54,599 nucleotides of DNA from Aggregatibacter actinomycetemcomitans (GTDB lineage Bacteria > Pseudomonadota > Gammaproteobacteria > Enterobacterales > Pasteurellaceae). The notes below the pieces were generated by a model that was not told the DNA's origin, made no database searches, and saw only the letters and a list, made by a program, of their open reading frames with translations. The stretch lies in NCBI GenBank assembly GCA_017160915.1, contig JACAWG010000056.1, forward strand, positions 1-54,599. The letters run 5' to 3'. Made by a program: the position numbers and the translations under genes. Positions within the stretch are counted from its first letter, which is position 1. Each line of letters starts with the position of its first letter. Below, in pieces: positions 37,667 to 46,408 of the stretch.

Positions 37667-39445
37667 ATGATGCGTTCACATTATTGCGGTGCGTTAAATC
37701 GTGCCAATATTGGTCAGGAAATAACCTTAAGCGGATGGGTTCATCGTCGTCGTGATTTAGGCGGTTTGATTTTTATTGATATGCGCGATCGTGAAGGCAT
37801 CGTGCAAGTGTGTTTTGATCCGAAATATCAAGAAGCCTTAACCGCCGCAGCCGGTTTGCGTAACGAATTTTGTATTCAAATTCAAGGCGAAGTCATTGCC
37901 CGCCCGGATAATCAAATCAACAAAAATATGGCGACCGGTGAAGTGGAAGTGTTGGCAAAAGCACTGAAAATCTACAATGCCTCCGATGTGTTACCGCTCG
38001 ATTTCAACCAAAACAACACCGAAGAACAACGCTTAAAATACCGTTATTTGGATTTGCGTCGCCCTGAAATGGCGCAACGTTTGAAAACCCGTGCGAAAAT
38101 CACCAGTTTTGTGCGCCGCTTTATGGATGACAACGGTTTCTTGGATATTGAAACCCCAATGCTCACCAAAGCCACGCCGGAAGGCGCGCGCGACTATCTC
38201 GTGCCAAGTCGTGTGCATAAAGGTAAATTCTACGCGCTTCCACAATCACCGCAGCTTTTCAAACAGCTTCTGATGATGTCCGGTTTTGATCGTTATTATC
38301 AAATCGTGAAATGTTTCCGTGACGAAGATTTACGCGCGGATCGCCAACCTGAATTCACCCAAATCGATGTGGAAACCTCGTTCTTAACGGCGCCGGAAGT
38401 GCGTGAGATCATGGAACGTATGGTGCACGGTTTGTGGCAGCATATTTTAGGCGTAGATTTGGGCAAATTCCCAGTGATGACCTGGCAGGAAGCCATGCGC
38501 CGTTTTGGTTCCGACAAACCGGATTTGCGTAACCCGTTAGAAATGGTGGACGTGGCTGATATTGTCAAAGATGTGGATTTCAAAGTATTCCAAGGGCCGG
38601 CGAATGATCCGAACGGTCGTGTCACCGTGATTCGCGTTCCAAACGGCAATGAGATCACCCGCAAACAAATTGATGAATATACTCAATTCGTCGGTATTTA
38701 CGGTGCAAAAGGCTTGGCGTGGTTAAAAGTGAATGATGTCAATGCCGGTCTTGAAGGCGTGCAAAGCCCTATCGCAAAATTCTTAAATGAAGACGTACTC
38801 AAAGCCTTGTTTGAACGCGTAGGCGCGCAAACCGGCGATATTTTATTCTTCGGCGCCGACAAATGGCAAACCACTACAGATTCAATGGGCGCCTTACGTT
38901 TGAAATTAGGACGCGATCTCGGCTTAACCCGTTTAGACGAATGGCAGCCGCTTTGGGTCATTGATTTTCCAATGTTTGAACGTGATGATGAAGGCGGCTT
39001 GGCGGCAATGCACCACCCATTCACTTCACCAAAAGACTTCACGCCTGAACAATTAGAAGCGGATCCGACAAGTGCGGTTGCCAACGCATACGATATGGTG
39101 ATCAACGGCTATGAAGTGGGCGGCGGCTCCGTGCGTATTTTCGATCCGAAAATGCAACAAACCGTATTCCGTATTCTTGGCATTAACGAACAGGAACAAC
39201 GTGAAAAATTCGGCTTCTTGTTAGATGCCTTAAAATTCGGCACACCACCGCACGCCGGTCTTGCATTCGGTTTAGACCGTTTAACTATGTTATTAACCGG
39301 CACGGAAAACATTCGCGATGTGATCGCCTTCCCGAAAACCACTGCCGCAGCCTGTTTAATGACGGAAGCGCCAAGTGTGGCAAATCCGCAGGCGTTGTCG
39401 GAATTAAGCATTCAAGTGGTGAAGACCGACAAAGCGGAGGAGTGA
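37667..39445 (+). CDS. aspS: Aspartate-tRNA ligase
   Basis: Class IIb aminoacyl-tRNA synthetase, 592 residues, of the bacterial long form with a GAD insertion domain. The N-terminal OB fold contains [20 protein letters not shown]. Motif 2 is [20 protein letters not shown], and motif 3 is [13 protein letters not shown]. Two adjacent ATGs begin the gene; AAGGA precedes them. A USS lies in-frame near 39069. Terminator at 39456-39512. Confidence 0.98.
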   Translation: MMRSHYCGALNRANIGQEITLSGWVHRRRDLGGLIFIDMRDREGIVQVCFDPKYQEALTAAAGLRNEFCIQIQGEVIARPDNQINKNMATGEVEVLAKALKIYNASDVLPLDFNQNNTEEQRLKYRYLDLRRPEMAQRLKTRAKITSFVRRFMDDNGFLDIETPMLTKATPEGARDYLVPSRVHKGKFYALPQSPQLFKQLLMMSGFDRYYQIVKCFRDEDLRADRQPEFTQIDVETSFLTAPEVREIMERMVHGLWQHILGVDLGKFPVMTWQEAMRRFGSDKPDLRNPLEMVDVADIVKDVDFKVFQGPANDPNGRVTVIRVPNGNEITRKQIDEYTQFVGIYGAKGLAWLKVNDVNAGLEGVQSPIAKFLNEDVLKALFERVGAQTGDILFFGADKWQTTTDSMGALRLKLGRDLGLTRLDEWQPLWVIDFPMFERDDEGGLAAMHHPFTSPKDFTPEQLEADPTSAVANAYDMVINGYEVGGGSVRIFDPKMQQTVFRILGINEQEQREKFGFLLDALKFGTPPHAGLAFGLDRLTMLLTGTENIRDVIAFPKTTAAACLMTEAPSVANPQALSELSIQVVKTDKAEE

Positions 39446-39455
39446 TTTAAATATA

Positions 39456-39512
39456 AACAAATCTATCGAGAAGTGTTAACATGCCCACATAAATCGATAG
39501 ATTTGTTTTTTT
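39456..39512 (+). terminator. Terminator of aspS
   Basis: AACAAATCTATCGA (39456-39469) pairs with TCGATAGATTTGTT (39494-39507), followed by TTTTTT. The loop of about 24 bases is long but the stem is perfect. Confidence 0.8.
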
Positions 39513-39568
39513 GCAGACGTTGCAAAATCGTTTTATTCACCCATAAGCCGTAAAATAAGACTGATCAC

Positions 39569-39940
39569 ATGAAAAGACCACTATCTATCCCTATCATTTG
39601 CTGGACGAATATTGCTATCAATTATCTGATCGCGTTGGGTATGACGTTGATTATCCTGGCGGTAGGCACATCGCCGGTGGATTTGGGGGATTTTTATGTG
39701 TTGTTGCTTTTGCCTTATTTGAACCTGATTTTAGTGGTTTACTTGAACAACAGGATTCTGCGTGGGCGGCGTGGCGCAAGGGATCTCTTCGTGGCTTGGT
39801 GTATTCTGCTCAACATTTTGGGGTATTCCCTGTTTAATGATATACAAATCACCTTACTTAGCGTTGCCCTTTCTCTCATTAATATTGTTTGTTTATATCA
39901 CGCTTCAGCCAATCGGTTTTTTGCCAAGAAAGTGGCATAG
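39569..39940 (+). CDS. Small hypothetical membrane protein
   Basis: A 123-residue protein with four probable membrane helices (IAINYLIALGMTLIILAVG, YVLLLLPYLNLILVVYL, LFVAWCILLNILGYSLF, and a last one ending IVCLYHASA) and a basic loop RILRGRRGARD. I do not recognise a family. No clear RBS is visible, but the frame is continuous, membrane-like and flanked by terminators on both sides, so it is probably expressed on its own. Confidence 0.55.
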   Translation: MKRPLSIPIICWTNIAINYLIALGMTLIILAVGTSPVDLGDFYVLLLLPYLNLILVVYLNNRILRGRRGARDLFVAWCILLNILGYSLFNDIQITLLSVALSLINIVCLYHASANRFFAKKVA

Positions 39941-39957
39941 TTGCGCGTTCGCATACA

Positions 39958-40000
39958 GAAAGTGCGGTTAAAAACGTTGATGTTTTTGACCGCACTTTTT
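39958..40000 (+). terminator. Inverted USS terminator after the small membrane protein
   Basis: AAAGTGCGGTTAAAAAC faces GTTTTTGACCGCACTTT around a 6-base loop, followed by T runs. The stem is perfect except for one T/G position. Confidence 0.8.
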
Positions 40001-40220
40001 TCATCAGAAAAATTTTATTCACTGAAATAAATTGATTTTTTGGTGTTATCGCTTGTCATTTATTTTCATCTTAATATTATCCTCTGAATTTATTAAATAA
40101 TTAGATTTTTATTCTGTTATTTTTATTAGGATAGAATTTTATTTTCTTTACTCAATTGTTAAATTCTATTATAAATGGCTTCTTTTCCGTTTTTATGGTC
40201 AATTTATAAGAGAATATGTT
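40001..40220 (+). other. AT-rich region upstream of the Nramp-like gene
   Basis: Very AT-rich, with no coding frame that I can support. A promoter for the transporter is expected here, but no pair of hexamers stands out and I see no clear Fur or MntR box. Confidence 0.4.
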
Positions 40221-41489
40221 ATGAGTGAAGTTTCAAATCCAGTAGAAAAATCCACCTGGGCGACGAAGTTTGCCGCCTTAGGTCCGGGTATCGTTATGGC
40301 GTCTGCCGCTGTCGGCGGATCCCACATTATCGCCTCAACCCAAGCCGGTGCAATTTACGGTTGGGAGTTGGTGAGCATTGTTATTCTGGCTAATTTATTC
40401 AAATATCCTTTCTTCCGCTTTGGTGTGCAATATACCTTGGATACAGGCAATACCTTGCTGGAAGGGTATCGCCAAAAAGGTCGCTTCTATTTGTGGTTAT
40501 TCTTGATTTTGAATATCTTTGCTACCGTGATTAATACGGCGGCAGTGGGCTTATTAACTGCCGCAATTTTGACTTTCGTTATCCCGATTCCGTTACCAAT
40601 GCCGGTACTTAGCTTATTGGTTATCGGCGTAACCACCGGGATTTTGCTGTTGGGTAAATATCGCCTGTTAGACAGTTTATCCAAAATCATCATGATCGCT
40701 TTAACCATCACGACGGTGAGTGCGGTAGTGATTGCCTTTATGCGTAACGGCATGCAAGGCGTGGCGCCGGCGGATTTTGTTGCGCCTTCGCCATGGGAAT
40801 TGAGCAAATTAGCTTTCTTAGTTGCACTTATGGGCTGGATGCCAGCGCCGATTGAAATTTCGGCGATTAACTCCATGTGGGTGGTGGCTAAGCGTCGTTT
40901 GACCAAAGTGTCTTATCAGGACGGTTTATTTGATTTCAATGTGGGCTATATCGGCACGGCAATTTTAGCGGTGGTGTTCCTGGCATTAGGTGCGTTAGTG
41001 CAATTCGGTTCTCCTGAAACCGTTGAAATGGTCGGCGGAAAATATATTGCACAACTGATTAATATGTATGCAAGCACCATCGGTGAATGGGCACGTTTAT
41101 TGATCGCCGTGATTGCCTTCATGTGTATGTTCGGCACAACCATCACCGTTATTGATGGCTATTCCCGTACTAACGTGGAATCTTTGCGTTTATTACTCGG
41201 CAAGCATGACAGCTCGGTCAGAACCTTAAATATCGCCATGATCTTGGCGGCGTTATCCGGCTTGGCAATTATTTTCTATTTCAATAATGCCGTGGGTCCG
41301 ATGCTTAAATTTGCGATGATCGCCTCATTTGTTTCCGCGCCGGTCTTTGCTTGGTTAAATTTATCCTTAACCATGAAAGCCAAACACAGCGTGAAAGGCG
41401 GATTATTGTGGTTATCCTTTATCGGATTATTCTATTTAACCGCATTCGCCGCGTTATTTATCGCTCAACAAGCCGGTTGGTTGAGTTAA
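40221..41489 (+). CDS. Nramp-family transporter lacking canonical metal motifs
   Basis: A 422-residue protein with eleven predicted helices and the Nramp fold pattern. It starts its first helix GPGIVMASAAVGGSHIIAST where canonical Nramp proteins have GPGFLVSIAYIDPGN, and helix 6 reads GWMPAPIEISAIN where the canonical MPH motif is expected. So the DPGN and MPH metal-binding residues are both replaced, while the surrounding helix pattern remains. Manganese or iron transport therefore should not be assumed; another ion or solute is possible. It lies between aspS and nudB, which are adjacent in E. coli. A USS hairpin terminates it. Confidence 0.8.
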   Translation: MSEVSNPVEKSTWATKFAALGPGIVMASAAVGGSHIIASTQAGAIYGWELVSIVILANLFKYPFFRFGVQYTLDTGNTLLEGYRQKGRFYLWLFLILNIFATVINTAAVGLLTAAILTFVIPIPLPMPVLSLLVIGVTTGILLLGKYRLLDSLSKIIMIALTITTVSAVVIAFMRNGMQGVAPADFVAPSPWELSKLAFLVALMGWMPAPIEISAINSMWVVAKRRLTKVSYQDGLFDFNVGYIGTAILAVVFLALGALVQFGSPETVEMVGGKYIAQLINMYASTIGEWARLLIAVIAFMCMFGTTITVIDGYSRTNVESLRLLLGKHDSSVRTLNIAMILAALSGLAIIFYFNNAVGPMLKFAMIASFVSAPVFAWLNLSLTMKAKHSVKGGLLWLSFIGLFYLTAFAALFIAQQAGWLS

Positions 41490-41503
41490 TAAAAACAACA
41501 TCG

Positions 41504-41546
41504 AAAATTACCGCACTTTATTCCCGTAAAGTGCGGTAATTTTTTT
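41504..41546 (+). terminator. Inverted USS terminator after the Nramp-like gene
   Basis: AAAATTACCGCACTTTA (41504-41520) pairs perfectly with TAAAGTGCGGTAATTTT (41527-41543) around a 6-base loop, followed by further Ts. Confidence 0.9.
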
Positions 41547-41596
41547 GAAAGTTTTTTAAAAACAAGGTATTATGTCGTCCATTTCCAACAACACGC

Positions 41597-42043
41597 ATGA
41601 TCACATTGAAATACAAAAATAATGAGTCGGTTCTGGTTGTGATCTCCGCCCGAAAGAGTGGCAGGGTGTTAATGCTGCAACGCCACGACGATCCTGATTT
41701 TTGGCAGTCCGTGACGGGATCCCTTGAAGAAAATGAAACACCGCGACAAACGGCAATTCGTGAGTTATGGGAAGAAATCGGGGTAAAAACGCCGTCAAAA
41801 ACCACCGCACTTTTTGATTGCAACGAAAGCATAGCGTTTGAAATTTTCCCGCATTTCCGCTATAAATACGCACCGAATATCACCCATTGTCGGGAACATT
41901 GGTTTTTATTGGCTGTCGAGCAGGAATTTACTCCAAAATTAGCGGAACATTTAGCGTTTCAATGGGTTCCTGCCGAACAAGCGGCTGAAATGACAAAATC
42001 GCCGAATAATGCGGAGGCGATAAAAAAATATTTATTGAAATAA
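41597..42043 (+). CDS. nudB: Dihydroneopterin triphosphate diphosphatase NudB
   Basis: Nudix hydrolase of folate synthesis. The 148-residue protein has the Nudix box GSLEENETPRQTAIRELWEE followed by IG, and the NudB-specific context VLMLQRHDDPDFWQSVTGS and FEIFPHFRYKYAPNIT. Order nudB-yebC-ruvC matches E. coli. The start lacks a strong RBS. A USS near 41803 is in-frame. Confidence 0.93.
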   Translation: MITLKYKNNESVLVVISARKSGRVLMLQRHDDPDFWQSVTGSLEENETPRQTAIRELWEEIGVKTPSKTTALFDCNESIAFEIFPHFRYKYAPNITHCREHWFLLAVEQEFTPKLAEHLAFQWVPAEQAAEMTKSPNNAEAIKKYLLK

Positions 42044-42076
42044 ACCGAATTTAAATAAATTTAGAAGGAAAACAAA

Positions 42077-42817
42077 ATGGCAGGCCATAGTAAGTGGGCA
42101 AATATCAAACACCGTAAAGCGGCACAAGATGCACAACGCGGGAAAATTTTTACCAAATTAATTCGTGAATTGGTGACCGCCGCCAAAATCGGTGGTGGAG
42201 ACGTCGGTTCTAATCCGCGTCTGCGTGCGGCGGTAGATAAGGCATTAAGCAATAATATGACCCGCGATACCATTAACCGTGCGATTGAGCGCGGTGTCGG
42301 CGGCGGTGATGATACCAACATGGAAACCCGCGTGTATGAAGGTTATGGTCCGGGCGGTACGGCGGTGATGGTGGAATGTTTAAGTGATAATGCTAACCGC
42401 ACCATTTCCCAAGTACGTCCGAGTTTTACCAAATGTGGCGGTAACTTAGGCACCGAGGGTTCCGTGGGCTATTTGTTTAGCAAAAAAGGCTTGATTTTAG
42501 TGAATCAGGCGGATGAAGACGCTTTGATGGAAGCGGCAATTGAAGGTGGCGCAGACGATGTTCAGCCACAAGAAGACGGTTCCTTTGAAATTTATACCGC
42601 TTGGGAAGATTTAGGTGCTGTGCGTGATGCCATTGAAGCGGCAGGGTTTAAAATTGAAAATGCGGAAGTGACGATGATTCCTTCCACTACAGTAGATTTG
42701 GATGCGGAAACCGCGCCGAAACTACTACGTTTAATCGATATGTTAGAAGACTGTGATGATGTACAAAACGTATATCATAACGGTGAAATTAGTGATGAAA
42801 TCGCAGCAATGCTATAA
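42077..42817 (+). CDS. yebC: YebC family regulatory/translation protein
   Basis: A 246-residue YebC (TACO1-type) protein, starting [20 protein letters not shown], with [20 protein letters not shown] and the C-terminal [12 protein letters not shown]. Members act as DNA-binding regulators or help ribosomes through proline-rich stretches. A good RBS (GAAGGA) precedes it. It lies 9 bases before the lipoprotein gene and upstream of ruvCAB. Confidence 0.96.
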   Translation: MAGHSKWANIKHRKAAQDAQRGKIFTKLIRELVTAAKIGGGDVGSNPRLRAAVDKALSNNMTRDTINRAIERGVGGGDDTNMETRVYEGYGPGGTAVMVECLSDNANRTISQVRPSFTKCGGNLGTEGSVGYLFSKKGLILVNQADEDALMEAAIEGGADDVQPQEDGSFEIYTAWEDLGAVRDAIEAAGFKIENAEVTMIPSTTVDLDAETAPKLLRLIDMLEDCDDVQNVYHNGEISDEIAAML

Positions 42818-42826
42818 GGAGCATAT

Positions 42827-43237
42827 ATGAAATTAGTAAAAACATTATCTGCAGTTGCAATCATTGCGGTATTGTCCGCCTGTTCTGCTAAGAAAGAACC
42901 ACCACAACCGGTTAAATCCGAGAAAACCGTGGTTTATTCTTGTAATAAGCGAGCCGTTACCGTGACTTACCAATTTGAAAACCAAGATGCCACTGAAGCG
43001 AAAGTTGTTATGCGCAAAAAAGTGATTGCGGAATCTCTTCCTGTAAGTAACCTGGATAAAGATTTCCCATCATTTGTTTCCGATAAATACATCTGGAGCG
43101 TTGACAGTGGATTCTCTTTAAATACCGCAACAACAACCGATGGTGTTATGTTGACCCAACGCGGTAAAAAAGTGGACAGAATCTTGGCTAAAAACTGTAA
43201 AGTCAACGCCAAAGCCACAGCAAGAGCTAATCAATAG
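42827..43237 (+). CDS. Small lipoprotein, possibly MliC/adhesin-complex-like
   Basis: A 136-residue protein with a lipoprotein signal (MKLVKTLSAVAIIAVLSAC, lipobox LSAC). The mature domain begins with a YSC followed by beta-strand-like stretches and ends with a second cysteine (KNCK). This two-cysteine, all-beta arrangement resembles the C-type lysozyme inhibitor (MliC) fold, but the MliC active loop is not evident, so the name is tentative. It follows yebC by 9 bases with AAGGAG, in a slot that is empty in E. coli. Confidence 0.6.
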   Translation: MKLVKTLSAVAIIAVLSACSAKKEPPQPVKSEKTVVYSCNKRAVTVTYQFENQDATEAKVVMRKKVIAESLPVSNLDKDFPSFVSDKYIWSVDSGFSLNTATTTDGVMLTQRGKKVDRILAKNCKVNAKATARANQ

Positions 43238-43253
43238 TCTTTAATGTCAGGTA

Positions 43254-43283
43254 AAACGGGTAGAAAATTTCTACCCGTTTGTT
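43254..43283 (+). terminator. Terminator between the lipoprotein gene and ruvC
   Basis: AAACGGGTAG and CTACCCGTTT form a perfect stem with an AAAATTT loop, ending ten bases before ruvC. It probably cuts read-through from yebC and the lipoprotein gene into ruvC. Confidence 0.75.
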
Positions 43284-43292
43284 TATGAGCGC

Positions 43293-43865
43293 ATGAGCAT
43301 TATTTTAGGCATTGACCCCGGTTCCCGCGTCACCGGTTACGGTGTGATTCGGCAAAACGGACGGCATTTGGAATATCTCGGCAGCGGCGCAATTCGCACG
43401 CAAGTGGAGGATTTGCCGACGCGCTTAAAACGCATTTATGCCGGCGTAACGGAAATTATCACGCAATTTCAGCCCGATATGTTTGCCATTGAGCAAGTCT
43501 TTATGGCGAAAAATGCCGATTCGGCGTTGAAGTTGGGGCAAGCCCGCGGCACGGCGATTGTGGCGGCAGTGAATCATAATTTGCCGGTGTTTGAATATGC
43601 GGCACGCTTGATTAAGCAAACGGTGGTCGGTATCGGTTCTGCGGATAAAATTCAAGTGCAGGAGATGGTCACCCGCATTCTTAAACTTTCCGATAAACCG
43701 CAAGCCGATGCGGCGGATGCCTTGGCGATCGCCATTACGCACGCCCATTCCATACAGCATTCTTTCCATGTGGCAAGCTCGGCAAGCCAAAACGAAACGC
43801 AAGAAAAAATGACCGCACTTTTACGCACCCGATATAGCCGGGGGCGCTTCCGTTTAAAAATTTAA
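43293..43865 (+). CDS. ruvC: Holliday junction resolvase RuvC
   Basis: Endonuclease that resolves Holliday junctions. The 190-residue protein has the first catalytic Asp in [14 protein letters not shown], the Glu in [12 protein letters not shown], and the final Asp pair in [14 protein letters not shown]. The start at 43293 is chosen over an upstream ATG out of frame. It is followed by ruvA and ruvB; an in-frame USS lies near 43810. Confidence 0.97.
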   Translation: MSIILGIDPGSRVTGYGVIRQNGRHLEYLGSGAIRTQVEDLPTRLKRIYAGVTEIITQFQPDMFAIEQVFMAKNADSALKLGQARGTAIVAAVNHNLPVFEYAARLIKQTVVGIGSADKIQVQEMVTRILKLSDKPQADAADALAIAITHAHSIQHSFHVASSASQNETQEKMTALLRTRYSRGRFRLKI

Positions 43866-43928
43866 CTGGATATTTATCCAGTTTTATTTTATGCTACACT
43901 CAATTTTTTACTCATCACTAGGATTTTT

Positions 43929-44543
43929 ATGATTGGTCATCTCACCGGTATTTTAATGGAAAAGCAGCCGCCGGAAATTTTGTTGGATGTGCAAGGTGTC
44001 GGTTATGAATTATTGTTGCCGATGACAAGTTTTTACAATCTGCCGGAAGTGGGCAAACAAACCAGTTTATTTACCCATTTGGTGGTGCGTGAAGATGCTC
44101 ATTTATTATTTGGATTTGCCCAAAAAACCGACCGCACTTTATTTCGCGAACTGATAAAAACCAATGGCGTCGGACCAAAATTGGCGCTGGCAATTTTGTC
44201 CGCCATGTCGGTAGATGAATTTGCTTATGCCATTGAGCGCGAGGAGCTCTCCCGTTTGGTGAAAATTCCCGGTATCGGCAAGAAAACAGCCGAACGGTTG
44301 TTGGTGGAATTAAAAGGCAAATTTAAAGAAGTGAAAACAAACGACTTTTTCGTTCAGGCGGATCATTTACCTCGTTTTAGTGCGGAAATATCGGCGACGG
44401 TTGAACCGTCCAACGAAGCGGTAGCGGCGCTCGTGGCATTAGGTTATAAACCGTTAGACGCGGAAAAAATGGTGAAGAAAGTTTCCAAACCTGAACTTTC
44501 CAGCGAGCAGCTCATTCGTGAAGCCTTGAAAGCGGCATTGTAA
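43929..44543 (+). CDS. ruvA: Holliday junction DNA helicase subunit RuvA
   Basis: Tetrameric junction-binding protein. The 204-residue chain starts [20 protein letters not shown] (OB fold), followed by tandem helix-hairpin-helix motifs ([32 protein letters not shown]) and a flexible linker to the C-terminal RuvB-contacting domain ([20 protein letters not shown]). Confidence 0.97.
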   Translation: MIGHLTGILMEKQPPEILLDVQGVGYELLLPMTSFYNLPEVGKQTSLFTHLVVREDAHLLFGFAQKTDRTLFRELIKTNGVGPKLALAILSAMSVDEFAYAIEREELSRLVKIPGIGKKTAERLLVELKGKFKEVKTNDFFVQADHLPRFSAEISATVEPSNEAVAALVALGYKPLDAEKMVKKVSKPELSSEQLIREALKAAL

Positions 44544-44557
44544 TTCGGATAACGAAA

Positions 44558-45571
44558 ATGATTGAAGCAGACAGAATTATCAGTGCGACGGCAAAATTAG
44601 ACGAGGATGTTATCGATCGTGCCATTCGCCCGAAGTTGCTGGCGGATTATGTGGGGCAACCGCAGGTATGCGAGCAGATGGAGATTTTCATCAAAGCGGC
44701 AAAATTACGTCAGGATGCGTTGGATCATTTGCTGATTTTTGGCCCGCCGGGTTTGGGAAAAACCACGTTAGCGAATATTGTTGCCAATGAAATGGGCGTG
44801 AATATTCGCACCACGTCAGGACCTGTGCTGGAAAAAGCGGGAGATTTGGCAGCTATGCTGACCAATCTGGAGCCTCATGATGTGTTGTTTATTGATGAGA
44901 TCCATCGCCTTTCTCCGGCGATTGAAGAAGTGCTTTATCCGGCAATGGAAGATTACCAGCTGGATATTATGATTGGCGAAGGGCCGGCGGCGCGTTCCAT
45001 TAAATTGGATTTGCCGCCTTTTACGCTTATCGGCGCAACTACCCGCGCAGGCTCTTTAACCTCTCCGCTGCGCGATCGTTTTGGTATCGTGCAGCGTTTG
45101 GAATTTTATTCCGTGCCCGATTTAACCTCTATCGTGTCCAGAAGTGCGGTCTGTTTACAGCTTAAAATTAATGATGCGGCGGCTTATGAAATTGCCCGTC
45201 GCTCTCGCGGTACGCCACGGATTGCCAATCGGCTATTACGTCGGGTGCGCGATTATGCCGATGTGCGTAATAACGGCATGATCAGCGAAGAGATTGCCAA
45301 AGCGGCGTTATCCATGCTGGATATTGATGATGCCGGGTTTGATTACTTAGACAGAAAATTGCTTACGGCGGTTTTGGAGCGCTTTGACGGCGGACCTGTG
45401 GGTTTGGATAATTTGGCGGCGGCAATTGGGGAAGAGCGGGATACCATTGAAGACGTATTGGAGCCGTATTTAATTCAACAGGGTTTTTTACAGCGAACCC
45501 CAAGAGGGCGAATCGCCACGCTCACCACGTATCGCCATTTCGGTATTGAAAAAATTACCCGCGAAGATTAA
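44558..45571 (+). CDS. ruvB: Holliday junction DNA helicase motor RuvB
   Basis: Hexameric AAA+ motor of branch migration, 337 residues. Walker A is [13 protein letters not shown], Walker [11 protein letters not shown], sensor 1 LIGATTRAG, and the C-terminal winged helix contains [14 protein letters not shown]. It lies 14 bases after ruvA. An in-frame USS lies near 45142. Confidence 0.98.
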   Translation: MIEADRIISATAKLDEDVIDRAIRPKLLADYVGQPQVCEQMEIFIKAAKLRQDALDHLLIFGPPGLGKTTLANIVANEMGVNIRTTSGPVLEKAGDLAAMLTNLEPHDVLFIDEIHRLSPAIEEVLYPAMEDYQLDIMIGEGPAARSIKLDLPPFTLIGATTRAGSLTSPLRDRFGIVQRLEFYSVPDLTSIVSRSAVCLQLKINDAAAYEIARRSRGTPRIANRLLRRVRDYADVRNNGMISEEIAKAALSMLDIDDAGFDYLDRKLLTAVLERFDGGPVGLDNLAAAIGEERDTIEDVLEPYLIQQGFLQRTPRGRIATLTTYRHFGIEKITRED

Positions 45572-45579
45572 ACAAAAGA

Positions 45580-45608
45580 AAAGGCTTATTGGGATCCAAT
45601 AAGCCTTT
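45580..45608. terminator. Terminator between ruvB and the DUF5339 gene
   Basis: AAAGGCTTATTGG (45580-45592) pairs with CCAATAAGCCTTT (45596-45608) around a 3-base loop. The minus-strand side is T-rich, so it clearly ends the DUF5339 gene and may also stop ruvB transcripts. Confidence 0.8.
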
Positions 45609-45625
45609 GTCATGAATAGGTAAGA

Positions 45626-45955
45626 TTACTGTTGTTGCTGTTGCTTCATACTGGTAAGTTTCGCTAATGCCACATCACAACTTTTGATTTGTGTCGCCAA
45701 TTCCATTTCCAGAATTTGCTTTTTGCTTTGATTTAACTTACTTCTGATTTTATTTACTTGCGTATGGGTGCCGGGCTGTCTTTCCGCTTCGGCAATTAAA
45801 TTTTCAGTTTCACTAAATAAATCTTTGCACTGCTTTGGCATTTCTACTGCACTTTTTTCTACTGTTTTTTTATCGTTTTCAGCAGCATTTGCAACATTGC
45901 CTACAGTGATTGCCATGCAAAGTGCGGTCAGAATTCCGGCTATTTTGTTTGTCAT
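45626..45955 (-). CDS. Secreted small protein, DUF5339-like
   Basis: A 109-residue exported protein with a signal peptide (ILTALCMAITVGNVANA) and a helical mature part with two cysteines (QCKDLFSETENLIAEA; KSCDVALAKL), ending in a glutamine run QQQQQ. The pattern resembles the DUF5339 family found in Pasteurellaceae; function unknown. A USS near 45918 lies in the signal peptide coding region. Confidence 0.65.
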   Translation of the reverse strand: MTNKIAGILTALCMAITVGNVANAAENDKKTVEKSAVEMPKQCKDLFSETENLIAEAERQPGTHTQVNKIRSKLNQSKKQILEMELATQIKSCDVALAKLTSMKQQQQQ

Positions 45956-46122
45956 CTGAGAGACCTATGTTCGTCAAGTTGGGAGAGATCAATAAAGTTG
46001 GGTGAAAAAGTATCAGAATTTATGCGTGATGTCTAGTTTTTAATCTCAATTTTGAGAACTGAATCATATCAGTTTGAAGGAGATACGGCTTATGTTGCAA
46101 AAATGTTATTAAAATTTATAAT

Positions 46123-46165
46123 TTGATCTTCATCAAAATAGTGAAATTTACCTATTTTTTATTAT
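46123..46165 (+). promoter_or_regulatory. FNR box and cydA promoter
   Basis: TTGATCTTCATCAA (46123-46136) is a perfect match to the FNR consensus TTGAT-N4-ATCAA. A TATTAT at 46160-46165 would place transcription start near 46171, putting the FNR box centre about 42 bases upstream, the class II activating position. This predicts FNR activation of cydABX under low oxygen. Confidence 0.75.
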
Positions 46166-46352
46166 TTTTGATTTATATCCAAAAATGTGAGCGGCTTGGC
46201 ATAATTTACTATTTTTTATCCTTATGTTTAGTAGTAGAATATGCCACTTGCTTGGATTATCTATGTAATAATCGGCTCCGACAACTGCAAGTGGCGGTCA
46301 TTATAAAGGTAATTCTAAATTAAAAAATTCAAAAATTTTTGAGTTTCTGGGG

Positions 46353-46403
46353 TGATTACAAAGTAATCATAATTATTTAAGGACTTGTAGCATTTACAAG
46401 GAG
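46353..46403 (+). promoter_or_regulatory. Hairpins around the cydA ribosome binding site
   Basis: TGATTAC (46353-46359) and GTAATCA (46363-46369) form a 7-bp dyad. CTTGTA (46384-46389) and TACAAG (46395-46400) form a stem whose 3' arm overlaps the Shine-Dalgarno AAGGAG (46398-46403), so the ribosome site may be partly masked. Confidence 0.4.
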
Positions 46404-46408
46404 TCGAG

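Larger units (their letters stand above)
45956..46408 (+). promoter_or_regulatory. cydA upstream region
   Basis: This 453-base region is AT-rich and has no supported gene. It holds a perfect FNR box and a promoter (46123-46165), then a leader of about 240 nt with two small hairpins near the cydA start. It also contains the divergent promoter region for the DUF5339 gene. Confidence 0.6.

Noticed and set aside
43254-43280. The perfect dyad before ruvC considered as a LexA (SOS) operator.
   Set aside because: It lacks the CTG-N10-CAG core and has the shape of an intrinsic terminator.
46123-46323. A 66-residue plus-strand ORF upstream of cydA.
   Set aside because: It starts at the FNR box, overlaps the predicted promoter, has no RBS, and its composition reflects AT-rich DNA.
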